The translations under genes were made by a program, and so were the position numbers. DNA of 43,220 nucleotides from Myxococcales bacterium. Lineage in GTDB: Bacteria; Myxococcota_A; Bradymonadia; UBA7976; UBA1532. Where the stretch lies: the NCBI GenBank assembly GCA_002731825.1, contig PCCS01000061.1:1-43220 (forward strand). Direction: 5' to 3'. The number at the start of each line of letters is the position of its first letter. The stretch's first letter is position 1. The notes beneath the pieces are model-generated. The model saw only the letters and a program-made list of their open reading frames with translations. It was not told where the DNA came from and ran no database searches. Of this stretch, positions 24,949-33,331 are shown piece after piece.

Positions 24949-27900
24949 GTGACCACGTCCTCCGACGGTTCTCAAATCAGGCTTGGCCCTTTCGAAATCT
25001 TCGAGCAAGCGGGTTCCGGCGCAATGGCGGAAGTCTGGCGCGCGCGTCACTGCGCGCAAGATATCCCAGTCGCAATCAAATTTGTCACCGCGCCTGTGTC
25101 TAAACAGGCCTTTTACCGCGAGCGGTTTGCAGCAGAAGTGCGGGCTGTTGCGCGGCTGAACCATCCAGGAATCGTCCAACTTGCTGATTATGGCGAGGTA
25201 CCAAAGTTTGAACATAGCGACCTGACACATCTCATGGCGGGGTCGCCTTTTCTCGTTATGGAATGGGTTGAAGGCGGCACTTTGCGCGAGCGTTTAGGCC
25301 GCATGAAGTGGACCGAAATCCGAGCAGTCTTGCTGGCCCTTTTGGACGCCCTTTCGCTGGCTCATGCTCATGAAATTATCCATCGAGACTTGAAGCCAGA
25401 CAACGTTTTATTAGCCAAACGGGGACCGGTTCTCAGCGATTTTGGCGTCGCTTTTGCCGGAGACTCTCAGGCTGTCCAACAGATGAATCATGCTATGGTT
25501 GGGACACCAAACTACATGGCACCGGAGCAGATTAGAGGTGATTGGCGAGCCTTTGGACCTTGGACTGATTTGTATGCGTTAGGCTGTTTGGCTTATGCCC
25601 TCGTAGACGGCCGTGCACCCTATGCCTGCGATTCTTTCAACGACGTCATTCGAGGTCATTTAAGAGCTGAACGACCGTCATTACAGTCTGCCTCTTCCGT
25701 TCCAGTTGGATTTGAAAAGTGGGTCCATCGGTTATTGGAGAAACGCACGGGCGCTCGGTTTCGGCTGGCCGCTGATGCGGCCATTGCGCTCTTGGAGCTC
25801 CCTAATACGGAGATTCCTAGGCGGCGTCCGGAGGGCGCTGCAAGTGCATCGGCCGAGAGCGACTCCACAGTCGTCATGCCCCAAGTATTTGTTCCAGTCT
25901 CGGATTTAACCTGGGTTCAAGATGCCAAGGCATCGTCTCGCCCAGGGTTGCCAAAAACGTGGCGAGTCCCTGACCATGAGCGGCCCATGCCACCCTTGAG
26001 TGGTACGGGGCGGTCCTTGTTTGATTTGGCAACGCCACCGCTCTTTGGCCGTGAGCGTGAACGTGATATTTTATGGTCCCTACTGGAGACCATTTCGAGC
26101 GAATCGAGCCTGAAGTCTGCCTACGTTATCGGGCAAGCCGGTCAGGGTAAATCGGCCCTTGCCCATTGGGTCTCGCGGCGGGCGTATGCGTTGGGGGTTG
26201 CGATTCCCCATGTGATCTCGCACCAGCAACCCAATACGGAGCGCTGTGGTTTAGTTGGCTTGTTACTCAAGTACTTTCGGTGCGAGAGTTTGGATGACGA
26301 GAGCATGCAGAGCCGCGTTGATTTGGTGATGCGCGAAATCGGGCTTGAGGGGTTTAGTTCGGTCTTCGGTGAAATGATGTCGGGTCAGCGGAAAACCAGT
26401 CGTGGCGCTCATTCGGACTATTATCACAGTAATCGCGAGCGTTTTGAGGCTGTCTGTCAGCTTCTAAATTACCTGACCCAAGAACGCCCCCGAATTCTCG
26501 TTCTTGATGACGTTCAATGGGGTGATGAAACGGCGCTATTTCTGAAGTATATGAACCAGCATTGGCCATCTTTACCCGTCCTGGTTTTGGCCACCGTACG
26601 AGACGATGGTCAGCGCGGTCAGTCCGTCAACTCTCAGACACTCAAGGCTCTTTTTAAAGGGCACAATGCAAGCGTTCTATCCTTAGGCCCACTGTCTGAT
26701 AAGGCTCATCGACAACTTTTAACTCATCAACTGTCTCTTGATGAAAGCGTTGTGACTTTGCTCAGTAGCCGTGCGGCTCGAAACCCCTTGTTCGCCCGTG
26801 AGATGATCAGCCATTTCATCGCCACGGGTATTTTGGTCGCCGGAGAGGCGGGGTTTAAGCTCAAAACAGATGCGCCAATCTCACTGCCGAACAGTATCAG
26901 GGCTTTATGGGAAGAACGTTTGCAAAGTGCCTTGGCGCCCTTCTCCAACGCGGCAAGACAAACCCTCGAAGTGGCCTCGGTCATTGGGCGTCAAGTTGAT
27001 CACAAGCTCTTGGAGCGGGTCTGCAAAGCGGTGGACCTTGCCATCGAGAATCAATGGGTCGAAGCCTGTTTTGATGCGCGCTTGATCGAATCCAATGGCG
27101 TCGGGCAATGGTCTTTTGTCCACGGTCTACTCCAGGAGACCTTACAGTCATCACTTCGGGCATCGGGTCGATGGAAACAGATTCATGGAGCCTGCGCTGA
27201 TGAATTACTGCGCTTGTCGCACCCCGCCAGGACCCGAATTGCTGCTCATTTGTTTCAGGCCGAGCAATACGCTGAGTCGTGTACTCAATATATTGGCGCG
27301 GCTGACAATCTCCGCTACCGATCCGATTATCATCGTGCCCAACAAACCTTGTTAAATGCGGCCCGAGCCTGCCGATTTGCCGGCTTTAGAATAGCGAGTT
27401 CACAATGGGCGGACATCCGCTGGCGCTGGGCGATTTGTTCCCGTGTCCGTGGTTCTTTTAAAAGCGCACTGAGGCATTCAAAGCGAACTCTCACTGCTGC
27501 GGAGACGCTTGATGACAATGCCCTCAGGGCACGCGGTTATCTCGAGATTGCTCGCTGCATCGACATCGCCGAAGGGTCGGATAAGGCCCTTGGCGACTAT
27601 GTGAAGGCGACTCAAACAGCCCGTGAAGGGCCCAAGTCACAACTTTTGGTCAACTGCTTGGGTGCATTAGGACGTGCCTATCGGACTTTATCTCAATTTG
27701 ATAAGGCGAGAGTTATTTATCGGGAAGCTCTCGGACTTTGCCGCCAGCACGGCTCACCTATGTCTCATGGAAATACGCTTCTCGGGCTGGCTCGCATTGA
27801 AATTACTGTTGGCCATCTAAAGGCCGGTAAATCCCTGGCGAAAGATGCCCACCTCTTGTTTCTCAAGACCGGCTCCAAATGGTCGATCGCGCAGTCATTG

Positions 27901-28410
27901 AATGTGATTGGAGATGCTGAACGACTGTTGGGTTATCTTCCTGCTGCGGAGGCGGCTTATCGTGGGGCAACCGAGCTTTTGCACTCCATCAGCAGCATCG
28001 ATGCGCCCTATGGCGATGCGAATATGGCCATCGCAATGATGGAACAGCAAAAATGGGAGGAGGCGGCAGAGCGACTTGATTTGGCGATTAAGGGTGCGCA
28101 AAAAACCGGGGCTAAGCGATCACTCCTAATGATAACGGCTGTGTCTTTATTACCCGATGCGATGCTGCACCGATGGTCACATTATGACCGGAAGACTCAT
28201 TTTCTCGACTCTTTACTCCATGGGAAATTAGCCGATCTCGATATTCCTTTATTCGTTGAAAAAGCAGCTCGGTATCTCACAGAAATTGGCGAGCGACAAA
28301 GAGCAGAATTTGCATGGCATCTTACAGTGAATCAACTCACTCGTCTCGGGCGCCTCGATGATGCGGAGAGGATTCGATCCGAGTGGCGCAGCTTGGCACC
28401 GGGTCCGTAG
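24949..28410 (+). CDS. Ser/Thr protein kinase fused to AAA ATPase and TPR repeats
   Basis: A 1153-aa cytoplasmic regulator. The start is GTG at 24949 with AGGA about ten bases upstream. Residues of about 10-285 form a Hanks-type kinase: glycine loop GSGAMAEV, Lys44 (VAIKF), catalytic HRDLKPDN with Asp147, and DFG Asp164. Residues of about 365-700 are a PknK/AAA_16-like ATPase (FGRERERDILWSLLETI; Walker A GQAGQGKS 395-402; Walker B LVLDDVQWGD with Asp520/Asp521). The C-terminal 450 residues are helical TPR-like repeats. No LuxR-type DNA-binding or membrane segment is seen, unlike PknK or membrane PknB. All catalytic residues are present. It lies 12 bp after the FG-GAP gene and 3 bp before the NRDE gene, and probably heads the NRDE-MNIO-partner unit as its regulator. 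Confidence 0.93.
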   Translation: MTTSSDGSQIRLGPFEIFEQAGSGAMAEVWRARHCAQDIPVAIKFVTAPVSKQAFYRERFAAEVRAVARLNHPGIVQLADYGEVPKFEHSDLTHLMAGSPFLVMEWVEGGTLRERLGRMKWTEIRAVLLALLDALSLAHAHEIIHRDLKPDNVLLAKRGPVLSDFGVAFAGDSQAVQQMNHAMVGTPNYMAPEQIRGDWRAFGPWTDLYALGCLAYALVDGRAPYACDSFNDVIRGHLRAERPSLQSASSVPVGFEKWVHRLLEKRTGARFRLAADAAIALLELPNTEIPRRRPEGAASASAESDSTVVMPQVFVPVSDLTWVQDAKASSRPGLPKTWRVPDHERPMPPLSGTGRSLFDLATPPLFGRERERDILWSLLETISSESSLKSAYVIGQAGQGKSALAHWVSRRAYALGVAIPHVISHQQPNTERCGLVGLLLKYFRCESLDDESMQSRVDLVMREIGLEGFSSVFGEMMSGQRKTSRGAHSDYYHSNRERFEAVCQLLNYLTQERPRILVLDDVQWGDETALFLKYMNQHWPSLPVLVLATVRDDGQRGQSVNSQTLKALFKGHNASVLSLGPLSDKAHRQLLTHQLSLDESVVTLLSSRAARNPLFAREMISHFIATGILVAGEAGFKLKTDAPISLPNSIRALWEERLQSALAPFSNAARQTLEVASVIGRQVDHKLLERVCKAVDLAIENQWVEACFDARLIESNGVGQWSFVHGLLQETLQSSLRASGRWKQIHGACADELLRLSHPARTRIAAHLFQAEQYAESCTQYIGAADNLRYRSDYHRAQQTLLNAARACRFAGFRIASSQWADIRWRWAICSRVRGSFKSALRHSKRTLTAAETLDDNALRARGYLEIARCIDIAEGSDKALGDYVKATQTAREGPKSQLLVNCLGALGRAYRTLSQFDKARVIYREALGLCRQHGSPMSHGNTLLGLARIEITVGHLKAGKSLAKDAHLLFLKTGSKWSIAQSLNVIGDAERLLGYLPAAEAAYRGATELLHSISSIDAPYGDANMAIAMMEQQKWEEAAERLDLAIKGAQKTGAKRSLLMITAVSLLPDAMLHRWSHYDRKTHFLDSLLHGKLADLDIPLFVEKAARYLTEIGERQRAEFAWHLTVNQLTRLGRLDDAERIRSEWRSLAPGP

Positions 28411-28413
28411 CCC

Positions 28414-29172
28414 ATGTGCACCATTCTCATTCTATCCAGGCCAACATCATCTCAGCCCCTGATTCTGGGAGCGAATCGAGATGAATTCTATGAGCGACCC
28501 ACTGCAGCCCCCGCGATGATCAGTCAATCGCCTCCCATTTTTGCGGGTCGAGATCTGCGAGCTGGTGGGACCTGGTTCGGCGTTAGGCCAGATGGTTTTT
28601 TCGTTGCTCTCACCAATCAACCGGACGACACAGCCTCGTCGCCAGACCGAATTTCGCGCGGCACATTAGTCGTTGAACTCCTCGCTGCAGCCGATGCTGA
28701 TTCAGCACGACGCGTTCTCTCCAAATTCAAGACAAACCCCTACAATCGGTTTAACCTTTTGGTCGGCTATCCAGACGATTTTTTTGTCGCCTACGGCAGA
28801 GATTTAATCACGCAGGACAGCGTACCAGTGGGCTTGTCTATCCTTGGGAACGGCCGCTTAAATAGTCCTGACCTGTCAAAGGTGAGCCGGGCGAGAGACC
28901 TGTACCGACAGCGATGTCTCGTCGAGCCGCCGACCCATGCCATGAAAGCCATCTTGGCTGATGTTTTTTTTACCCCGGATGAAGACAATACTCTGTCTGT
29001 CCGGCCGCCGGCCCTCGATGCAATTTGCGTCAGGACACCCGTGTACGGAACTCGTTCTTCTGCTCTCGTAACATTTGGTAGACGTCGGGTCGATTCGTAT
29101 TTGTATGCTGATGGACCACCAGATGAGACGCCATTTGAGGATGTAACTGGACAAATCAGGCCTGCCCAATGA
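28414..29172 (+). CDS. NRDE family protein (TANGO2-like)
   Basis: A 252-aa protein of the NRDE/TANGO2 family. It has the invariant N-terminus MCTILIL with Cys2, the signature ANRDEFYERPTAAP (Asn21-Arg-Asp-Glu24), AGRDLRAGGTWFGVRPDGFFVALTN, RGTLVVELL and a C-terminal YGTRSSALVTF. The fold is thought to be Ntn-hydrolase-like. Eukaryotic TANGO2 has been linked to heme/lipid handling, while the role of the bacterial proteins is unclear. It starts three bases after the kinase stop, without a clear Shine-Dalgarno, so translational coupling is likely. The MNIO gene follows after 13 bp. In this cytochrome-rich region a heme-related role is possible but only inferred. Confidence 0.9.
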   Translation: MCTILILSRPTSSQPLILGANRDEFYERPTAAPAMISQSPPIFAGRDLRAGGTWFGVRPDGFFVALTNQPDDTASSPDRISRGTLVVELLAAADADSARRVLSKFKTNPYNRFNLLVGYPDDFFVAYGRDLITQDSVPVGLSILGNGRLNSPDLSKVSRARDLYRQRCLVEPPTHAMKAILADVFFTPDEDNTLSVRPPALDAICVRTPVYGTRSSALVTFGRRRVDSYLYADGPPDETPFEDVTGQIRPAQ

Positions 29173-29185
29173 TAGGCTTGGTGCC

Positions 29186-30076
29186 ATGATGGATTTCTCT
29201 AAGCGACTGGACCTCTTACCCCATTTGGGCATCGGTGTTTCGACCGAATATGGCGCGGCGACCCAAGCAAATGCGTTACATATTGCAGAATTGGTTCAAC
29301 ATCATCCTCAATATGCTCGTTTTCTTGAGGTGGGTGTCACAGTTGAGACGGGACTCGATAGTCAAGCTGTGTCATGGGTTGAATCGGGCCGTCCGACGAC
29401 CTACCACTTTTTAGACATCAACCTCGATGATCCGAGAGATCTCAGCGGTCACTGGGTCGACAAATTTCAAGCATTGAAGACCACGCTTGATCCAGCTTGG
29501 ATCTGTGGTGATGCGGGTCTATGGCATTTCGGACCACGCGACCGTGGCCACATGCTCCTTCTGCCGCCTATACTGAGTCGGGACAGTGCCAAAGAAATGG
29601 CTGAAGGCATCGTCAAGCTAAGAGACCTAAGCGGTTTGGAGGTTTTGCCAGAAAACCCACCAGGCCATGTGTTCGTAGGCGACCTGCACCTCCTGGATTT
29701 TTTTGCACTGGTGCAAGACGAAGCCGATACCGGAATGTTATTGGATGCAGCCCACTTGGCCATATACCAGAATGTGATGGGCCATTCGCCTCTCACTGGA
29801 CTTGACGGTTTCCCCATGGAACGAATCGTCGAGATGCACATCGCCGGGGCAACATTCGTTGATGCCGAGGGTCTCCAAGTCATCGAGGACGACCATACAA
29901 CCAATGTTTTACCGGCCACTTGGTCTATCGCTCAACGTGTTTTAAGCGAGGCTGCCGGGCTCAAAGCCATTATCTTCGAATGTGAGCGAAATCCCCTTGA
30001 TGAATGCCTTGATGGCTTCAGAAAAATTGACCATTTAGCAAAGGGGTCAGCTTTTGGCCGGGAATCTCAGTCATGA
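29186..30076 (+). CDS. DUF692 multinuclear non-heme iron oxidative enzyme (MNIO)
   Basis: A 296-aa protein of the DUF692 TIM-barrel family, which includes MbnB, TglH and the Buf/Hvf enzymes. Characterised members bind two or three irons and oxidise Cys residues of ribosomal peptides with O2. Metal-ligand motifs are in place: PHLGIGVST at 12-20, E156-NPP, DAAH with Asp187 and His190, E216-MHIAG with His218, DDHT with Asp235-His237, and FECERN with Glu265. The gene overlaps its partner gene by four bases (ATGA), the usual enzyme-partner arrangement. ATG 29186 is followed directly by a second ATG at 29189. No short precursor-peptide ORF is seen upstream or downstream within the operon. The nearest Cys-rich product is the lipoprotein at 31081-32412. 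The substrate is therefore unknown. Confidence 0.9.
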   Translation: MMDFSKRLDLLPHLGIGVSTEYGAATQANALHIAELVQHHPQYARFLEVGVTVETGLDSQAVSWVESGRPTTYHFLDINLDDPRDLSGHWVDKFQALKTTLDPAWICGDAGLWHFGPRDRGHMLLLPPILSRDSAKEMAEGIVKLRDLSGLEVLPENPPGHVFVGDLHLLDFFALVQDEADTGMLLDAAHLAIYQNVMGHSPLTGLDGFPMERIVEMHIAGATFVDAEGLQVIEDDHTTNVLPATWSIAQRVLSEAAGLKAIIFECERNPLDECLDGFRKIDHLAKGSAFGRESQS

Positions 30077-30894
30077 CGACCCAAACCCTTCAAAAAATCA
30101 TTGTTCGCATGTTATTCGACCAGACGTTTTGTAATGCCATCTACGCTGATCCTGCCTCCGCCTTAGGTCCTGTTCAAATCGAACAAGAGACTCGTGATTG
30201 GTTAAGGCAAACGGATCGGCGCCGATGGAATGTCGACACCGCTCGATGTGCAAGAACACTGTCGGCTCTTCTCGAAGAATACCCCTCATCTGCGGTTCTG
30301 TGCTCACAACACACAGAGTTAAACGCCTTGCTATCATTTTTTGAGTCACGCGTTTTTCATGACGCCATTATGAATGATGTGTCACTCGCTTTGGCTTTCG
30401 GTGCATGGCTGAGTACAATGTCATATTCAGATACACCTATGGTTCGACTAGAAATCTGCATTGCGCAGCGTCGGCGCTTACGCCCTCATTCAGGCTCTGA
30501 CAGTCTATATTGCCTATCAAACGCGGTGGATGTTTTGGCTGTGGCTGCAGGGACATTGGCGCGGTACCAAGCCATTCAGTCTGGCCTACCCACCGACCCT
30601 AAAGATCGGGTCGAACACATAATGACCCTGTCGGCTCGAAAGGTTTATTCCGCTCAATCTGTTCCGGTATCTGAACGAGAGTTTTTGATCGTTGACCTAA
30701 CAGAGACGGGTGGAGTTGGTGATGCCAGTGAAGACCTGTACAAATGGCTCAAGCATTTTCGACATGGACTCAGTCATCAAGAGATGTTGGATATGTCTGA
30801 GAATATGGGTCTAAATTCAACGGAATCCGTCTCTCTCGTAAATGATATGGTCGCCGACGGTTTGATCGCCATCAACGAGGTCCGTCCGCTCTAG
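30073..30894 (+). CDS. MNIO partner protein (DUF2063-like N-terminus, winged-helix-like C-terminus)
   Basis: A 273-aa protein directly coupled to the DUF692 gene. The N-terminal part (LQKIIVRMLFDQTFCNAIYADPASAL, then WLRQTDRRRWNVDTARCARTLSALLEEYPSS) has the look of the partner proteins that accompany MNIO enzymes (MbnC, TglI, HvfC/BufC types), which recruit the precursor peptide. The last 60 residues (YKWLKHFRHGLSHQEMLDMSENMG, then SLVNDMVADGLIAI) look like a winged-helix or RRE-like peptide-recognition domain. No signal peptide is present, so it acts in the cytoplasm with the enzyme. The assignment rests on operon position and general similarity, not on a decisive motif. About 190 bp of non-coding DNA follows before the Cys-rich lipoprotein. 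Confidence 0.75.
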   Translation: MTTQTLQKIIVRMLFDQTFCNAIYADPASALGPVQIEQETRDWLRQTDRRRWNVDTARCARTLSALLEEYPSSAVLCSQHTELNALLSFFESRVFHDAIMNDVSLALAFGAWLSTMSYSDTPMVRLEICIAQRRRLRPHSGSDSLYCLSNAVDVLAVAAGTLARYQAIQSGLPTDPKDRVEHIMTLSARKVYSAQSVPVSEREFLIVDLTETGGVGDASEDLYKWLKHFRHGLSHQEMLDMSENMGLNSTESVSLVNDMVADGLIAINEVRPL

Positions 30895-31007
30895 ATAAGG
30901 CGCGGGACATGAAAATTCTTACATTTCGTTTACAATCGTTCGTATTTCTAAACCATTGACTTCTTTTTTGGTTTTTTTTCGACCAATGAAAACTTTTGCA
31001 CTTGCTG

Positions 31008-31026
31008 TGATCGGGGGATCCGATCA
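31008..31026. promoter_or_regulatory. perfect 7-bp inverted repeat upstream of the Cys-rich lipoprotein gene
   Basis: Arms TGATCGG (31008-31014) and CCGATCA (31020-31026) with a five-base centre GGGAT, 55 bases before the ATG at 31081. The 19-bp size and position suit an operator. It could also end transcription of the MNIO operon, but no T-tract follows. T-rich stretches lie just upstream at about 30961-30980. Confidence 0.35.
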
Positions 31027-31080
31027 ATACACCCAACACTATTTTGTAAAAATGATAAACTTTAGGATGGAGTTATCGTC

Positions 31081-32412
31081 ATGATAAACCGACTTCTTCG
31101 AGCGTCTATAGCCCTTGTATCCATAATCGCCTTAGCGGCATGTGGTGGTGACAGCGATGGTGGCAGTGCTGCAGCAGGCAGCCCATGTGCAGACAGCAGT
31201 GACTGCGCTGCTGGTGTCTGTGCCAGCGTTCCTTCCGCAGGCCAAATTTGCGTAGAGCCATGTGTCGAGGGCATGTGTTCAGCTGGCTTTGCATGTAGCC
31301 AGAACTACTGTCTGCCTGTCGCTGGTGGTGCCGGTGGTGCCGGTGGTACCGGTGGGACACTTGATAATGGTGCTGGTGGAACCGGTGGCGGAGCTGGCGG
31401 AGTTGGTGGTGGTACTGGTGGTACTGGCGGCGGTGCCGGTGGTGCTGGTGGCGGTGCCGGTGGTGCTGGTGGCGGTGCCGGTGGTGCTGGTGGCGGCAGC
31501 GGTGACACAGGTGTTGCCGAGTGTCAGTCTCTAGTCCAATGTTTGAACGGCTGTAACGACCAAGCATGTCAACAAGGGTGTCTCGCATCGGCTACCCCAG
31601 AAGCCCAGGCTCGATTCAGTTCAATCCAGACCTGCATCCAAGCGAATCAATGCGCTGACCAGGTCACCAATATGATAGACCAGGACTGCTTGGCTGATAA
31701 TTGCGGCCCAGAGCTCGATGCGTGCGGCCTTGGCGGTGGTGCCGGGCCAATGGGCAATGGAACCTGCGATGGCTTGTTCAGCTGCGCCAACCAATGCCCA
31801 ATGGGCAACCAAGACTGCATTGATCAGTGCATTGAATCCACCTCTGAAGAGGGTTGGAATCAGGCGCAATCCCTTCTGCAATGCGGTCAAACAAACTGCC
31901 CAGACAACTCCAATGCTTGCTTGCAAGAGCAATGTGCGGCCCAATGGAATGCATGCTTTGGTGAACCTGCCATGCCGAGTGGAAACGGGACTTGCAACGG
32001 TTTCCTAGAGTGCCTCAATGGAATGCAGCAGAGCCAAAACGAATGCATTGAAGCCACAAGCCCAGCGTCCTATGCGCTTTTCGAAGCGATCACAGCCTGT
32101 ATTAACGCAAACAACTGCATGACCGATGCGTGTATTAATGACAACTGCAGCGCGGAAGTCCAAGCCTGTACAGTAGACGGTCGTCAATTTGGAATGACCG
32201 GTTGCGGTGAGACTTTGACGTGCTTTAACGCCTGCCCCAATGATGCAAGTGGTCAAGCATGCGCAACGGCCTGTACAGACGCTTTGTCTGAAGCTGGATT
32301 CAGCTTATTCCAAAACGTTGGAACGTGTGTAAATGCCAATATGTGCCAGGCCGTCACTGCCGAGGCCTGTGCAGCATGCGTTGAGGACATCAACGCCTGT
32401 AACGCCAACTAA
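31081..32412 (+). CDS. four-module Cys-rich lipoprotein with Gly-Gly-Ala linker
   Basis: A 443-aa exported lipoprotein. The ATG at 31081 has GGAG about nine bases upstream, and the signal ends in IIALAAC with lipobox Cys about residue 21. An EGF/DKK-like Cys-rich segment (CADSSDCAAGVCASVPSAGQ to SQNYC) precedes a linker of Gly-Gly-Ala/Gly-Gly-Thr repeats. Four homologous modules follow at residues 148-215, 229-292, 305-363 and 375-440. Each starts with a CxxLxxC-like helix, has regularly placed Cys pairs and closes with an acidic (D/E/N)-x-C. The cysteine total is high, so disulfides or modified Cys are expected. The function is unknown. It is the first gene after the MNIO-partner pair and shares its architecture with the lipoprotein at 7623-8375. 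Confidence 0.78.
   Translation: MINRLLRASIALVSIIALAACGGDSDGGSAAAGSPCADSSDCAAGVCASVPSAGQICVEPCVEGMCSAGFACSQNYCLPVAGGAGGAGGTGGTLDNGAGGTGGGAGGVGGGTGGTGGGAGGAGGGAGGAGGGAGGAGGGSGDTGVAECQSLVQCLNGCNDQACQQGCLASATPEAQARFSSIQTCIQANQCADQVTNMIDQDCLADNCGPELDACGLGGGAGPMGNGTCDGLFSCANQCPMGNQDCIDQCIESTSEEGWNQAQSLLQCGQTNCPDNSNACLQEQCAAQWNACFGEPAMPSGNGTCNGFLECLNGMQQSQNECIEATSPASYALFEAITACINANNCMTDACINDNCSAEVQACTVDGRQFGMTGCGETLTCFNACPNDASGQACATACTDALSEAGFSLFQNVGTCVNANMCQAVTAEACAACVEDINACNAN
31429..31491 (+). repeat. three perfect 21-bp tandem repeats encoding GGAGGAG
   Basis: Units 31429-31449, 31450-31470 and 31471-31491 are identical and in frame, within a longer degenerate Gly-Gly-x stretch (about 31321-31497). 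Perfect identity suggests recent slippage. A change in copy number only alters the linker length. Confidence 0.9.
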
Positions 32413-32465
32413 AGCCGAGGCGACAGAGGGGAATCTGGATATGCCGAGAGACGCTGTTTGAGCGC

Positions 32466-32999
32466 ATGTCCAGATTTACCCCACTTCAATATTTAGCGCC
32501 TTTTTTTAGCGCATCCTTCCTCAAATTCTGTACAGTTGGTGCCAGCGGTGTCGTCGTGAACCTGGGTATGTTAGCTCTACTCAGACACGTCGATATGAGA
32601 AGCTCATTCGCTTCAGCAATCGCCATTTTTATCTCCATCATCACAAACTTCATCATGAATGAACTGTGGACCTTCAGAGATCGGCGAACGACCTCAGGCA
32701 TGGCCATTCGCGCCCTTCGATTTCAGCTCGTCTCATTGGTCGGTGCTTTGGTCCAATGGACCGTATTCTTGCTCGCCAACGTTGCGTTATTGGCTCTCAT
32801 TTTCGGAGATGGCCCATTCGATCAATATCTTGACGAGGCCGGTCAGACCTTGAGCGCGATGCTCAAGACTTTGGTCGTCAATCCACCAGAGATCGGCGGC
32901 TATATTTATCTGTCTCAATTATTAGGTATTGCGGTCGCAACGGTTTGGAACTATCTCGCTAACTTCAACTGGACTTGGCGCACACAAGACGGGGGTTAG
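32466..32999 (+). CDS. GtrA family membrane protein
   Basis: A 177-aa inner-membrane protein with four predicted helices. The family signature is clear: FLKFCTVGASGVVVNLGMLALLRH in helix 1, ISIITNFIMNELWTFRDRR in helix 2, then two further helices ending in YLANFNWTWR. GtrA proteins are linked to translocation of polyprenyl-linked sugars for surface glycans. A hydrophilic insert between helices 3 and 4 (residues about 115-145) is longer than in the basic family. The ATG at 32466 lies 53 bp after the Cys-rich lipoprotein gene. The gene converges with the TPR gene, overlapping by four bases. Confidence 0.9.
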   Translation: MSRFTPLQYLAPFFSASFLKFCTVGASGVVVNLGMLALLRHVDMRSSFASAIAIFISIITNFIMNELWTFRDRRTTSGMAIRALRFQLVSLVGALVQWTVFLLANVALLALIFGDGPFDQYLDEAGQTLSAMLKTLVVNPPEIGGYIYLSQLLGIAVATVWNYLANFNWTWRTQDGG

Positions 33000-33331
33000 T
33001 CAAGGTCGTCGGCAATCTGGTCACGCAGACCTTGGATTTCGCCAAGGGCCTTTAGATGGTTCAGCTGCCCCGCATATTCGAGTCCAGAATCGAGCGCATC
33101 GAGTGCAGACTGAATGTCATCCAAATCATAGAAGAGTTCGCCCAGTTGGTAGTAAATATAGACCTCCGGGTTATCTCCTTTAAGCGCTTTTTCGAGAAGG
33201 CTGATCGCATCTTCGTTTTGGCCAAGGGCCTTGTACTCCAATGCCAAACCATAGAGAGCAAAGGGGTCATTCGGGTCTTCCGCCAGCATGGTCTTAAGTG
33301 CGGCAATTCGATTGGTTCTTGCGTCTACCAT
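32996..33331 (-). CDS. small TPR-repeat protein
   Basis: A 111-aa cytoplasmic protein made of about two to three tetratricopeptide repeats (DPFALYGLALEYKALGQNEDAISLLEKALKGD, then YYQLGELFYDLDDIQSALDALDSGLEYA). No catalytic motif is present, so a protein-binding role is expected. The ATG at 33331 lies inside the end of serA (seven-base overlap), so the two are likely co-translated. The stop overlaps that of the convergent gtrA-like gene by four bases. Confidence 0.82.
   Translation of the reverse strand: MVDARTNRIAALKTMLAEDPNDPFALYGLALEYKALGQNEDAISLLEKALKGDNPEVYIYYQLGELFYDLDDIQSALDALDSGLEYAGQLNHLKALGEIQGLRDQIADDLD

Noticed and set aside
31321..31497. Possible CRISPR-like repeat array
   Set aside because: The repeats are contiguous, in frame and Gly-coding with no spacers, so they are protein linkers.
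31305..31508. Pro-Ala-Pro-rich minus-strand frame
   Set aside because: It is the shadow of the Gly-Gly-Ala repeats on the plus strand, as are the frames at 7979-8197 and 7640-7822.
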